Positions 27,817-39,453 are shown, numbered from the stretch's first letter. The stretch: 64,000 nt of DNA from Clostridiales bacterium (GCA_021204085.1 JAJPZY010000033.1:1-64000), one strand, 5' to 3'. Numbers and translations: made by a program. Notes: generated by a model from the sequence alone, not told the origin.

Positions 27817-29643
27817 TTATCCCAACTGCGCTGATACCGCGTCTTCTACGAACTGCTGCCGGTGCAGGCGGTAGTAGTAGCCTTTGGCGGCGAGCAGTTC
27901 GCTGTGCGTGCCCTGTTCCACGATTTTGCCGTCTTTCATGACGAGGATCACATCTGCGTCACGGACGGTGGAGAGCCGGTGCGCGATCATGAAACTGGTC
28001 CTGCCTTTGGTCACGGTGAGGATAGCTTCCTGAATGGCTTTTTCGGTCAGCGTGTCTACGCTGCTGGTGGCTTCATCCAGAATCAGAATCTGCGGGTTGG
28101 CCAGCAGTGCGCGGGCGAAGCTTAGGAGCTGTTTTTCTCCGGTGGAGAGGAGGTCGCCGCCTTCGCCAACCTGGGTTTCGTAACCGTGTTCCATATTTGC
28201 GATGATGCCGTCCGCGTGAACCCGCCGGACGGCTGTTTCGATTTCTTCCATCGTTGCATCCGGATTCCCGTAGCGCAGGTTGTCCAGGATCGTTCCGGAA
28301 AAAAGGTGGGGCGTCTGGAGGACATATCCGATGTGGCTGTGCAGCCAGAGCTGGCTCCGCTCGCGGGCATCCCGTTCGTCGATCAGGACCTGTCCGTCGG
28401 TCGGCTCATAGAAGCGGCAGACCAGATTGACCAGCGTGCTTTTTCCGGCGCCGGTCTCACCCACAATGGCAACCATGGAACCCTGAGGAACTTTTAGGTT
28501 AAAGTGTTCCAGGACGTTTTCCTCCCCGTCGGGATAGCAGAAAGTCACATCTTTAAACTCAATATCTCCCCGCAGCGGTTCCCAGTTTTCCTTTTTCGGG
28601 GCGAAGGTGTCCCCGTACTTTTCAATAACTTCCGGTGTGTCTGAGACATCGGATTCGGTATGGAGCAGCGTGTTGATTCGCTCTACGTTTACCTGCGTCT
28701 GAATCAGTTCCGAGATGACGTTTACCAGATCCTGTACGTAATCATTCATGGAAGTGGCATAGTTCATAAACACAGCCAGATTTCCCAGCAGCAGAAGACC
28801 GGCGGTGTTTAAGATGCCGCCGCGCCAGAGCACAAGCGCCAGAGCGATACTGGAAAAAAAGACGATCACGGCGCGGAAGAGTGCGCGGTAGCGCCCGGCA
28901 CGGACACTTGTTGCCCGCATGGAGGAGGTGTCGTGCTCAAAGTCGCGCTGTATTTTGTCCTCAATTACCAGAGATTTGACAGTTTTCGCTCCGGTTATCC
29001 CCTCATTAAAGTCGCCGGTGATGACGCTGTTTATTTCACGGACGGATCGGTTTTCCCTTGTGATATGGCGGGAAAAAAATACCGTCGCCAGAATTTCCAG
29101 CGGAAGGACGATCAGGAGCAGACCGCCGAGTATCGGATTTAAGGAAAACATGATGATAAATATGCCGATCAGGTAGACGACAGTGATCACGGCGTCCATC
29201 AGTCCCCAGCTGACAATCATTCCGATTTTATTGGGATCCGAGATTACCCGGGAATGGATGTATCCCGTGCTGTTCTGGTTAAAATAGCCGAAAGAGAGCG
29301 TCTGCACATGGTCAAAGCATTTCTGCCGGATATCCCGGTCTACGACGACCTCCGCTTTGAAGGCATAATAAATACCGATGGAATTGACCAGACCATACAG
29401 CAGCAGGATTGCGACATAGAGGATGATCATCCCGGGCAATGTATCCAGTGTCTGTTCCCCGATGTAATGGTTGATCGCATAGTTCTGGAACAGCGGCAGG
29501 ATGGCATCGATAACACTGGTAAGGCCCATGGAAATCATCACGGTCAGCATCATTTTCCAATGGGATTTTACCAGATTCCAGATCTGGGGCAGACCAAACC
29601 ACTTCAGGTGAATGATCTGTTTGCCGGAAGTTGTGTTGTTCAT
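27817..29643 (-). CDS. ABC exporter, fused permease/ATPase, subunit 2
   Basis: Walker A GETGAGKST; signature LLSTGEKQLLSFARA; LILDEATSSVDT. Confidence 0.93.
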   Translation of the reverse strand: MNNTTSGKQIIHLKWFGLPQIWNLVKSHWKMMLTVMISMGLTSVIDAILPLFQNYAINHYIGEQTLDTLPGMIILYVAILLLYGLVNSIGIYYAFKAEVVVDRDIRQKCFDHVQTLSFGYFNQNSTGYIHSRVISDPNKIGMIVSWGLMDAVITVVYLIGIFIIMFSLNPILGGLLLIVLPLEILATVFFSRHITRENRSVREINSVITGDFNEGITGAKTVKSLVIEDKIQRDFEHDTSSMRATSVRAGRYRALFRAVIVFFSSIALALVLWRGGILNTAGLLLLGNLAVFMNYATSMNDYVQDLVNVISELIQTQVNVERINTLLHTESDVSDTPEVIEKYGDTFAPKKENWEPLRGDIEFKDVTFCYPDGEENVLEHFNLKVPQGSMVAIVGETGAGKSTLVNLVCRFYEPTDGQVLIDERDARERSQLWLHSHIGYVLQTPHLFSGTILDNLRYGNPDATMEEIETAVRRVHADGIIANMEHGYETQVGEGGDLLSTGEKQLLSFARALLANPQILILDEATSSVDTLTEKAIQEAILTVTKGRTSFMIAHRLSTVRDADVILVMKDGKIVEQGTHSELLAAKGYYYRLHRQQFVEDAVSAQLG

Positions 29644-31466
29644 GATTCGTCTGCCTCCCTTCCTGACTGGATGTCATAGATTTCGCGGTACAGGCCCGGA
29701 CGGGAGATCAGCTCCTCGTGTGTGCCGGAATCCACAAGTTTTCCTTCTTTTAAAACAATAATCTGATCCGCGGCCATCAATGTGGTGGTGCGGTGGCTGA
29801 CAAGAATTACGGTTGCGTTGCCCATGTATTCCTTCAGATTGCTTCGAATCCGGGCGTCTGTCTCAGCGTCTACGGCAGAGAGTGAGTCGTCGAAAACCAG
29901 GATGGGGGCCTGAAGCGTCAGGGCGCGGGCAATGGCGGTGCGCTGTTTCTGTCCGCCGGACAGCGTCATACCGCGCTCGCCCACGAAAGTATCATATCCT
30001 TTCGGAAAACTTTCGATGGTATCAGAAAGCGCCGCCATATCTGCAGCTTTTTCAACCTGGGATTCGTCCGCCTTTTCCTGCGTAATGGTAATATTCTCCG
30101 CGATGCTGCGGCTGAACAGGAAGGGCTCCTGCATGACATATCCGATATTTTTCCGCACCCAGGCAGCCGGTATTTCCTGCAGGTCTGTTCCGCCGACGGT
30201 AATTTTGCCGTTTTGCGGCGGCAGAGGGTAAAATTTAGTCAGGAGCTGGATCAGTGTGCTCTTGCCGCTTCCTGTGGTGCCGAGGATACCGAGCGTGGTG
30301 CCTGCGGGAATCGTAAAACTGATGTCGCTTAGCAACTCAGGCTGTCCCGGATAGGAGAAGCTGACATGGTCAAAGATGATGTCCCGGTTCATGGGAGCTT
30401 CGGTGCTTTCCGGTGCGTCCTCCTCTGTCGGTGCGCACATAATCTCATAGAGTCTCTGGAAAGAGACGCCGGTTTTACTCATTTCACTTAAGATACGTCC
30501 CAGCATGCGGACGGGGCGCAGCAGCATCGTCACGTAGGAAATCATGGCGAGGAGAGCGCCGACGGTGAGGTTCGAACGGACGCACATGACCGTTCCGACT
30601 GCCAGAATCAGCATCATAACCAGGCCGCTTAAGAAGTCAATAAAAAAGAAAAAGATGGTCATGAACCGGCCGAGGTCCACCCACCGGTCGGTGACAACCT
30701 GATTTTGTATCCGGAACTTTTCCCGCTCGGACCGCTCTTTTCCGAATGCCCGGACAACGCGGACGCCGCTTAAGTTTTCCTGCGCGATCGTGGAGAGGAC
30801 GCCTTCATTTTCATCGCATTCCTTAAACCCTCGGCCGATGCCGTTGTGGAACCAGAGCGAGATCCCTACGATGACCGGTATGCTTGCCAGGGCAATGAGC
30901 GTCAGCTGCCACTGAATCCGAAACATAAAAACCAGAGCCAGCAGGATGGTCATAATCATGGAAAACAGTTTGACAAAATGCTCGGAAAGAAACGTCTTTA
31001 CTTCCTCCACATCCGTGGTGCATCGCTGGAGGATATCGCCGGTCTGGTGAGAACTGTGCCACTCCACAGACAGCCGTTCCAGGTGGGAGAACAGGTGGTC
31101 ACGCATGTTGCAGACAAAGCTTTCGCTGCCTTTGACTACGCACATCTCGTAAATGTAGCGGAGCACCACCGCAATCAGGGTAGTAACGATCACTGCAAGC
31201 GCCGGCACCCAGAGATGTGACTTCAGCCATACGATTCCGCCGCTGTCTGCAAACCAGGACAGAACAAAAGCGGGAATCGAATCCGTGCTGTTCCCGAGAA
31301 TCCCATCCACTGTGTACTCAATGATCTTCGGGCGCACCATGTCCGCCAGAGCAGAGAGACACGCAAAAATAATGGCGCCGACGAAGTAACCCGCTGCTCC
31401 TCTGAGGAAGAGGAGCAGCATATCTTTTTTCTGAAATTGATTTTTTTGGCTTTGCGATTTTTTCAT
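29640..31466 (-). CDS. ABC exporter, fused permease/ATPase, subunit 1
   Basis: Walker A GTTGSGKST; signature LSGGQKQR; degenerate Walker B LVFDDSLSAVDA; overlaps next gene by 4 nt. Confidence 0.93.
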   Translation of the reverse strand: MKKSQSQKNQFQKKDMLLLFLRGAAGYFVGAIIFACLSALADMVRPKIIEYTVDGILGNSTDSIPAFVLSWFADSGGIVWLKSHLWVPALAVIVTTLIAVVLRYIYEMCVVKGSESFVCNMRDHLFSHLERLSVEWHSSHQTGDILQRCTTDVEEVKTFLSEHFVKLFSMIMTILLALVFMFRIQWQLTLIALASIPVIVGISLWFHNGIGRGFKECDENEGVLSTIAQENLSGVRVVRAFGKERSEREKFRIQNQVVTDRWVDLGRFMTIFFFFIDFLSGLVMMLILAVGTVMCVRSNLTVGALLAMISYVTMLLRPVRMLGRILSEMSKTGVSFQRLYEIMCAPTEEDAPESTEAPMNRDIIFDHVSFSYPGQPELLSDISFTIPAGTTLGILGTTGSGKSTLIQLLTKFYPLPPQNGKITVGGTDLQEIPAAWVRKNIGYVMQEPFLFSRSIAENITITQEKADESQVEKAADMAALSDTIESFPKGYDTFVGERGMTLSGGQKQRTAIARALTLQAPILVFDDSLSAVDAETDARIRSNLKEYMGNATVILVSHRTTTLMAADQIIVLKEGKLVDSGTHEELISRPGLYREIYDIQSGREADES

Positions 31467-31532
31467 AACGCGTCTATTCTATATAATTTTTCACGATTAT
31501 GCAATAAGAAAAAAGAAGTGATGAAATCAGAT

Positions 31533-31823
31533 TTAAGCAACCACCTGATAACTATAACTGTTTTGATACATATATTCCGGAGCACAGTCGATTTCTCCGT
31601 TCGCCCATGTGACAATTCCATGATCAATAACTGCAGATGAAAAAACATCTTCGTTGTTTAAAGGATTAAAAACCTCGCCTTCAAGGATCGTCGCATCGAA
31701 TAGTCTGGTTTCTCCATTGGAAAAAGTAAGAAGCATAATTTTATCCGGTAAAACTTTTATTTTTAATACTTTAACAGGATTCATCGGTTCGCCACCATAT
31801 ACAATACCATTTAATATATACAT
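31533..31823 (-). CDS. DUF2442-like protein
   Basis: NPVKVLKIKVLPDKIMLLTFSNGETRLFDATILEGEVFNPLNNEDVFSSAVIDHGIVTWANGEIDCAPEYMY. Confidence 0.8.
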   Translation of the reverse strand: MYILNGIVYGGEPMNPVKVLKIKVLPDKIMLLTFSNGETRLFDATILEGEVFNPLNNEDVFSSAVIDHGIVTWANGEIDCAPEYMYQNSYSYQVVA

Positions 31824-31842
31824 TCTGTCACCTCTATTTCAA

Positions 31843-32117
31843 TTATTTCAATGGCTCTATTTTTTTGAATGCTTTGTTTCTTACTGCGTTATTCCAGGCT
31901 TCATATAGTTCATCTTCGTGGATGGCCATCCATCCTGAAACCATTCGGAACTGTTTTAACGGCAATTTACCTTCCAAGAGTTCTCCGTCCAGAGAAACGG
32001 ATGCTTCATATTCTCCATAGTACACATGTACGTGTGGCTTGTGGTGCCTGTCATTATCATTGAAAATCATTTGTTATGATGATTCCGTAGAATCTGCTAA
32101 TTTCCGGCACAGGATAA
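31843..32117 (-). pseudogene. DUF4160-like protein, apparent +1 frameshift near codon 12
   Basis: Minus strand: aggaggttatcct-GTG reads VPEISRFYGIIITNDFQ*, while MIFNDNDRHHKPHVHVYYGEYEA continues in the next frame. Confidence 0.75.
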
Positions 32118-32200
32118 CCTCCTTTCATGTTATATGTTGTATCGCTGCGTAACAGATATTGTTGGTTATGCCAGTTTTCTAACATATTTTTGTAAAAAAT

Positions 32201-33712
32201 TTACCGACTCAGTCGCTCCTCCATGGCATCGACCACTGTCTGCAGCACTTTGATGCGGGCATAATACTTATTGTTGCCCTCGACAATGATCCAGGGAGCT
32301 GCCATTGTAGAAGTGCGCACCAGCATCTCATCCACCGCTTTTTCATACTCATCCCATTTTTCGCGGTTCCGCCAGTCCTCATCCGTAATCTTCCACTGTT
32401 TTTCGGGAATCTCCATCCGCTCTTTGAAGCGGCGCTCCTGTTCATCCTTGTCAATCTGAAGCCAGAACTTCAGCACGATGGCGCCGTGGTCGACGAACTG
32501 TTTCTCCATTTCGTTAATTTCCTGATAGGCGCGCTGCCATTCCTCGCGGGTGCAGAATCCTTCAATCCGCTCCACCATGACGCGGCCGTACCAGGTGCGG
32601 TCAAAGATCGCGATGTGGCCGTCCTTGGGAACGTTGTTCCAGAAACGCCAGAGATAATGGTGAACTTTTTCGATATCATTGGCTGCGGAGGTGGGATGCA
32701 CCCGGTATCCGCGGGGATCCATTTTTTCCGTCAGCCGCTTGATGGCGCCGCCTTTGCCTCCGGCATCCCACCCTTCAAAACCGAGAATGACCGGGATCCG
32801 GCGCTTATATATCTCGCCGTGGAGATCTGCGATGCGGTTTTGCAGCCATTTCAGTTCGCGCTTGTATTCATCCTTTTCCAGAGACAGGCTCAGATCTACT
32901 TTCTGCAGGCTGGAAGTCCGGAGGACGTCATCTGCGTATTCGGAAGCCGGAGTCGGAGCATGGTCAATCACATCCGCGGTGTCGGTCGCAGCTTTCTCAG
33001 CTTTGCGGCGAAGGGCTGCCTTCAGTGCTTCAATCACTGCCGTATAAATTTTTACTGTAGCGAAGGAACGGTCCATGGACTCAATGATCGTCCAGGGGGC
33101 GTAGGCGGTGTCCGTGCTCTCCAGCATCTCGTCATTCATGGCTTTGTATTTCTCGAAATCCCGGTTGCGTTGAATATCCTCCTCGGAAACCCGCCAGGCG
33201 CTGGATTTTGTATTGGTCAGACGTTTGAACCGCTTTTTCTGTTCCTTCTGGTCGATGCAGAGGAAGAGTTTGATCAGGACATGCCCGTCGTCTGTCAACT
33301 GCCGCTCAAAAGAATTAATATCGTTGTAATAATTAATCAGCCGGGACTCATTGGTGATGCCGTCAAAGCGATCGACCAGAACCTTACGGTACCAGCTTCG
33401 GTCAAAGATTGCAATCTGTGTCGTGGACGGAAGCTTTGTCCAGAACCTCCAGAGAAACGGATGCATCATTTCTTCCGTGGACTCCGGTCCGATAGAATGG
33501 ACGTAGAATCCGCGCGGGTCAAGCGCCTGAATCAGTCGGCTGATCTGGTAGCCTTTGCCGGCTGCTCCAAACCCCTCGAAGACGATGATCACCGGAATCT
33601 GTGCGGATTTACATTCGCGCTGCAGCCGGGAAAGTTCCGGCTGAAGGACATCCATGCGCTTTTTGTAATCCTCTTTTGACATGGTTTTTGTAAGATCAAG
33701 CTGTTCTAACAT
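32201..33712 (-). CDS. pap: Two-domain PPK2-family polyphosphate:AMP phosphotransferase
   Basis: Two PPK2 domains: FEGFGAAGKGYQISRL and FEGWDAGGKGGAIKRL; FDRSWYRKVLVDR and FDRTWYGRVMVER. Confidence 0.92.
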   Translation of the reverse strand: MLEQLDLTKTMSKEDYKKRMDVLQPELSRLQRECKSAQIPVIIVFEGFGAAGKGYQISRLIQALDPRGFYVHSIGPESTEEMMHPFLWRFWTKLPSTTQIAIFDRSWYRKVLVDRFDGITNESRLINYYNDINSFERQLTDDGHVLIKLFLCIDQKEQKKRFKRLTNTKSSAWRVSEEDIQRNRDFEKYKAMNDEMLESTDTAYAPWTIIESMDRSFATVKIYTAVIEALKAALRRKAEKAATDTADVIDHAPTPASEYADDVLRTSSLQKVDLSLSLEKDEYKRELKWLQNRIADLHGEIYKRRIPVILGFEGWDAGGKGGAIKRLTEKMDPRGYRVHPTSAANDIEKVHHYLWRFWNNVPKDGHIAIFDRTWYGRVMVERIEGFCTREEWQRAYQEINEMEKQFVDHGAIVLKFWLQIDKDEQERRFKERMEIPEKQWKITDEDWRNREKWDEYEKAVDEMLVRTSTMAAPWIIVEGNNKYYARIKVLQTVVDAMEERLSR

Positions 33713-34018
33713 GTAAATACCCCCATTTCCTTTTTGTTTTTTATTTGTAATTATTCAGAACAAGGCAAATTTGTAGAAAAACAGTGTCGGATGCTTGCAT
33801 TCGTAAACTGTTTTTGTGCAAATTTATCTGGCGAGAACGCGACAGCGAGGAAATGTACCCACAGGGCAGATCCACAGCATTTTCGAGTCTGGTCCTGAAT
33901 AGTTACTTTTATTTTACACAATAAGAGGAAAATATTCTATAGACAATATGTTTTTTGTTATGCGAAAAGTGATGAAAATATTTGATTATTTCGGAACATT
34001 AATTTTTTCATAATATGC

Positions 34019-34046
34019 TTGACATCTGCAAGCATAGTGTTATTAT
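34019..34046 (+). promoter_or_regulatory. Promoter of the metal-transport operon
   Basis: TTGACA (34019-34024), 16-nt spacer, TATTAT (34041-34046). Confidence 0.7.
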
Positions 34047-34056
34047 ATAAATAACA

Positions 34057-34074
34057 TATGAACAATCGTTCAAA
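34057..34074 (+). promoter_or_regulatory. ArsR/SmtB-type operator candidate
   Basis: Inverted repeat TGAAC-AATC-GTTCA just downstream of the promoter; ArsR family gene in the same cluster. Confidence 0.6.
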
Positions 34075-34106
34075 TGAAAATATGAACAAAAAAAGGAGAA
34101 AGAAAA

Positions 34107-34325
34107 ATGAAGAAGACCTATAAAATTGATGTTGACTGCGCGAATTGTGCGAACAAGATGGAGGAGGCCGCAAACAAAACCGACGGAGTGAAATCCGCTA
34201 CTGTTAACTTTATGACGCTGAAAATGATTGTGGAGTTCGAGGAGGGGCAGAACCCGAAGGATGTGATGCCTGTGGTATTGAGGAATTGTAAGAAGGTAGA
34301 AGATGATTGTGAGATTTTTTATTGA
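34107..34325 (+). CDS. Heavy-metal-associated (HMA) domain protein
   Basis: KKTYKIDVDCANCANKMEEAANKTDGVKSATVNFMTLKM. Confidence 0.9.
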   Translation: MKKTYKIDVDCANCANKMEEAANKTDGVKSATVNFMTLKMIVEFEEGQNPKDVMPVVLRNCKKVEDDCEIFY

Positions 34326-34337
34326 GGAGAACCTCTT

Positions 34338-36203
34338 ATGAATAAAAAACAGAAGAAAAATCTTACCCGAATCATTGTATCTGCGGTTTTAATGGTGATT
34401 TTGGCGTTGCTTCCTCTGGAAGGATATCTGCGTCTGGTGTTTTTCCTGATCCCGTATCTGATCATTGGATACGATATCCTCCGAAAAGCTTTTAAGGGGA
34501 TTTTAAACCGTCAGGTTTTTGATGAGAATTTTCTGATGGCGGTGGCTACGGTCGGTGCGATTATCCTGGGAGAATATACCGAGGGCGTAGCGGTTATGCT
34601 TTTTTATCAGGTCGGAGAGCTTTTTCAGAGCTATGCCGTGGGAAAGAGCCGCAGAAATATCAGTGATCTTATGGATATTCGTCCGGACTATGCAAATGTG
34701 GAAAGGGACGGAGAGCTGGTGCGTGCAGATCCGGATGAAGTAGAGGTTGGCTCAGTCATTGTCGTGCAGCCGGGGGAGAAGGTTCCGATTGACGGTGTAG
34801 TAATGGAAGGCTCTTCTTCTCTGAATACCAGTGCGCTGACCGGTGAGAGCGTTCCCCGAAATGTGGACGAGGGAGGAGAGGTCATCAGCGGCTGTATCAA
34901 CATCAGCGGAGTTTTAAAGATTCAGACGACGCGGGAGTTCGGGGAATCCACGGTTTCAAAGATTCTGGAACTGGTGGAAAATTCAAGTTCGAGAAAATCC
35001 CGGTCAGAAAACTTTATCTCAAAATTTGCGAAATATTATACCCCTGCAGTATGTGCGCTGGCGTTGGTTCTGGCAGTGATTCCGCCATTGATCCGCCTTT
35101 TTATGGGACTGACGCCGGAATGGGGCAGCTGGGTATACCGTGCGCTGACATCCCTGGTCATCAGCTGCCCGTGTGCGCTGGTCATCAGTATTCCGTTGAG
35201 TTTCTTTGCCGGAATCGGCGGTGCGAGCAGTCAGGGTATTCTGGTTAAGGGTTCGAACTATCTGGAGACGCTGTCACAGACAAAGTGTATGGTATTTGAC
35301 AAGACGGGCACTCTGACAAAGGGCGTATTTGAGGTCAGCGGCATTCATCACAATGCGCTGCCGGAGGAGACACTGCTGATGTATGCGGCGTATGCCGAGT
35401 GTGCTTCCTCCCATCCTATCAGTAAGAGTCTCCGTCTGGCCTATGGAAAGCCGATTGACCGGAACCGAGTGACAGACATTGAGGAGATCAGCGGACATGG
35501 AGTAACAGCCATGGTGGACAGCCATTCTGTGGCGGCCGGCAATTCGAAATTGATGCACAGGCTGGGAATTGAGTGCAGGGACTGTCATCAGATGGGGACC
35601 GTTGTTCATATTGCTGTTGACGGTACTTATGCGGGACATATCCTGATCTCCGACATTGTAAAGCCTCATGCGAAAGAGGCGGTTCGGGAAATAAAACGTG
35701 CCGGTGTTGCACAGACAGTGATGCTCACCGGTGATACAAAAGAAGTTGCGGAGCATGTGGCAAAAGAGCTTGAGATTGATGCGGTTTTTGCAGAACTGCT
35801 TCCGGCGGATAAAGTTGCAAAGATCGAGGAGCTTCTCGGTGAAAAGAAAGACAGGGAAAAAATCGCTTTTGTCGGCGACGGCATCAACGATGCACCGGTG
35901 CTTTCCCGTGCGGATATCGGAATTGCGATGGGAGCTCTCGGTTCGGATGCGGCGATTGAAGCAGCCGATGTTGTGCTGATGGATGATGATCCGTTAAAGA
36001 TTTTAAAGGCAATCAGGATTTCCCGGAAATGCTTACGTATTGTATATCAGAATATGTATTTTGCGATCGGCGTCAAGGTACTCTGCCTGATTCTTGGTGC
36101 GTTCGGCATTGCAAATATGTGGATGGCGATTTTTGCCGATGTAGGCGTGATGGTGATTGCGGTGCTTAACGCAGTGCGGGCATTATTCGTGAAGCGTTTA
36201 TAA
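34338..36203 (+). CDS. Heavy-metal translocating P1B-type ATPase (Cd/Zn/Co-like)
   Basis: SCPCALVIS; FDKTGTLTKG; GDGINDAPVLSRADIGIAMG. Confidence 0.94.
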   Translation: MNKKQKKNLTRIIVSAVLMVILALLPLEGYLRLVFFLIPYLIIGYDILRKAFKGILNRQVFDENFLMAVATVGAIILGEYTEGVAVMLFYQVGELFQSYAVGKSRRNISDLMDIRPDYANVERDGELVRADPDEVEVGSVIVVQPGEKVPIDGVVMEGSSSLNTSALTGESVPRNVDEGGEVISGCINISGVLKIQTTREFGESTVSKILELVENSSSRKSRSENFISKFAKYYTPAVCALALVLAVIPPLIRLFMGLTPEWGSWVYRALTSLVISCPCALVISIPLSFFAGIGGASSQGILVKGSNYLETLSQTKCMVFDKTGTLTKGVFEVSGIHHNALPEETLLMYAAYAECASSHPISKSLRLAYGKPIDRNRVTDIEEISGHGVTAMVDSHSVAAGNSKLMHRLGIECRDCHQMGTVVHIAVDGTYAGHILISDIVKPHAKEAVREIKRAGVAQTVMLTGDTKEVAEHVAKELEIDAVFAELLPADKVAKIEELLGEKKDREKIAFVGDGINDAPVLSRADIGIAMGALGSDAAIEAADVVLMDDDPLKILKAIRISRKCLRIVYQNMYFAIGVKVLCLILGAFGIANMWMAIFADVGVMVIAVLNAVRALFVKRL

Positions 36204-36304
36204 ATTTCCGGGATTGAACTTATGTAAAACCGTGCTTTACGGAGCAATCTGTGATATCATAGGAGCAGATCGATACGTTCATTGCGGAAAGGAAGGAATG
36301 ATTT

Positions 36305-36667
36305 ATGAAGGATCATGGCGTGGAAATTTGCGATACGATAGAGGTGCATGAGGATCTTGTGAAAAAAGTGATGGAGAATATGCCGGAGGAGACGGAACTG
36401 TATGACCTGGCAGAGCTGTTTAAAATTTTCAGTGACTCCTCACGCATTCGAATTTTGTTTGTTCTGTTTGAGGCGGAGGTGTGTGTCTGTGATCTGGCGA
36501 AGATGCTGAACATGTCTCAGTCGGCGGTTTCTCATCAGCTTCGTATATTAAAGCAGAGTAAACTGGTCAAGAATCGCCGCGATGGAAAGTCCGTTTTTTA
36601 TTCACTGGCGGATGATCATGTGAGAACGATTATCGCACAGGGGAGAGAGCATATTGAGGAGGACTGA
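36305..36667 (+). CDS. ArsR/SmtB family metal-responsive regulator
   Basis: EVCVCDLAKMLNMSQSAVSHQLRILKQSKLVKNRRDGKSVFYSL. Confidence 0.94.
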   Translation: MKDHGVEICDTIEVHEDLVKKVMENMPEETELYDLAELFKIFSDSSRIRILFVLFEAEVCVCDLAKMLNMSQSAVSHQLRILKQSKLVKNRRDGKSVFYSLADDHVRTIIAQGREHIEED

Positions 36668-36732
36668 TTCATAAATCGGCTGTCTTGTTAGGCTGTGACA
36701 GAAGGAATTCTATACAATTCCATTAGGAAAAA

Positions 36733-36767
36733 AGAGGGGATATCGCTTGCCGATATCCCCTCCGGTG
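36733..36767 (-). terminator. Hairpin downstream of guaB
   Basis: gaggggatatcg-cttg-ccgatatcccctc. Confidence 0.7.
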
Positions 36768-36781
36768 TTATTCGGTTCCGA

Positions 36782-38323
<1,542 letters not shown>

Positions 38324-38329
38324 TTATCA

Positions 38330-38358
38330 ATTATAGTGACTGGTTTTGACAATGTCAA
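38330..38358 (-). promoter_or_regulatory. guaB promoter
   Basis: Minus strand TTGACA, 17-nt spacer, TATAAT. Confidence 0.8.
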
Positions 38359-38417
38359 CTTTTTTATTTCCATCTTTGCTTTTTTATGTTATAGTCGATG
38401 AAAAGGAGAAATACAGC

Positions 38418-39212
38418 ATGAAATTTCGACCGTGCATTGATATTCATAACGGAAAAGTAAAACAGATTGTCGGCGGTTCCCTGAAAGACGCGGGAGATAT
38501 TGCCGTAGAAAACTTTGTTTCCAGACAGGATGCCGCTTTTTATGCAAATCTGTATCAGAGACGAAAGATTGCGGGCGGCCATGTGATCCTGCTGAATGCC
38601 AGGGACTCTTCTTATTATAAGGAGACAAAGCGGCAGGCGATGCTTGCGCTTGCGGCTTATCCCGGCGGTTTGCAGGTGGGCGGCGGAATAAGCCCGGAAA
38701 ACGCGGCGGATTTTTTACATGCGGGAGCCAGCCATGTGATCGTCACTTCCTGGGTGTTTAAAGACGGGATCCTGAATTATCGTAATCTGGAGGAGCTTTG
38801 CGATGTTACCGGCCGGGAGCGGCTGGTGCTGGATTTAAGCTGCAGAAAGCGGGACGGAGCTTATTATATTGTAACGGATCGCTGGCAGAAGTTTACCGAC
38901 GAGCGCATTACGGAGCACTTGCTTGACATCTTAAGCAGCTATGCCGATGAGTTCCTTATCCACGCGGTAGATGTGGAGGGGAAAGCTTCCGGTATCGAAC
39001 GGGAGCTGGTGGAATTGCTGGGCGGCTGGCACAGGATTCCCATTACTTACGCGGGAGGCGTAGGCAGTTTCACGCATCTTGAGCAGCTGAAGGAGTGGGG
39101 ACAGGGATATCTGGATGTTACGATCGGCAGTGCGCTGGACATCTTCGGAGGTTCCCTGAAGATGGAGGAGGTGCTGGCGTTCCTCGGAGAGGAGAAAATA
39201 GCAGCGCCGTAA
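38418..39212 (+). CDS. hisA: HisA isomerase, eukaryotic (HIS6-like) type
   Basis: FRPCIDIHNGKVKQIVGGSL, VTSWVF, LVLDLSCRK, FLIHAVDVEG, GSALDIFGG resemble yeast HIS6. Confidence 0.88.
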   Translation: MKFRPCIDIHNGKVKQIVGGSLKDAGDIAVENFVSRQDAAFYANLYQRRKIAGGHVILLNARDSSYYKETKRQAMLALAAYPGGLQVGGGISPENAADFLHAGASHVIVTSWVFKDGILNYRNLEELCDVTGRERLVLDLSCRKRDGAYYIVTDRWQKFTDERITEHLLDILSSYADEFLIHAVDVEGKASGIERELVELLGGWHRIPITYAGGVGSFTHLEQLKEWGQGYLDVTIGSALDIFGGSLKMEEVLAFLGEEKIAAP

Positions 39213-39294
39213 GTATGAACAGGTATTCTTTATATCATAATAGGGAAAACATTGTTATTTTAAAGCTGAGCAGATAGAGAAAACGTAAATTTCA

Positions 39295-39432
39295 GGGGAT
39301 TCTTCAGGGCATCCCGTTAAATATATGCGTCATCTGACGGTAAACAATTCATAAGCGGACTTTTCATGTCCGCGTTGAATTTGTTTTTCGGAAGATGGTG
39401 CAATAATATAAAAAATGCCCTGAAGCATCCCC
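39295..39432 (+). ncRNA. Structured leader candidate upstream of glnA
   Basis: 18-nt arms ggggattcttcagggcat / atgccctgaagcatcccc (one mismatch) enclosing about 102 nt with an internal gcggac-ttttcat-gtccgc hairpin. Confidence 0.5.
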
Positions 39433-39453
39433 GTCCCAAAAAAGGAGGAAGAT

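Noticed and set aside
32486-33679. 397-aa plus-strand ORF opposite the PPK2-family gene
   Set aside because: Antisense shadow of a confidently identified CDS
36250-36275. gatatcataggagcagatc as a repeat fragment
   Set aside because: Short match only; likely coincidence in the arsR upstream region
39224-39290. tttatatcataatagggaaaac as a third copy of the intergenic repeat
   Set aside because: Only the first few bases resemble the repeat; no matching right arm or terminal hairpin
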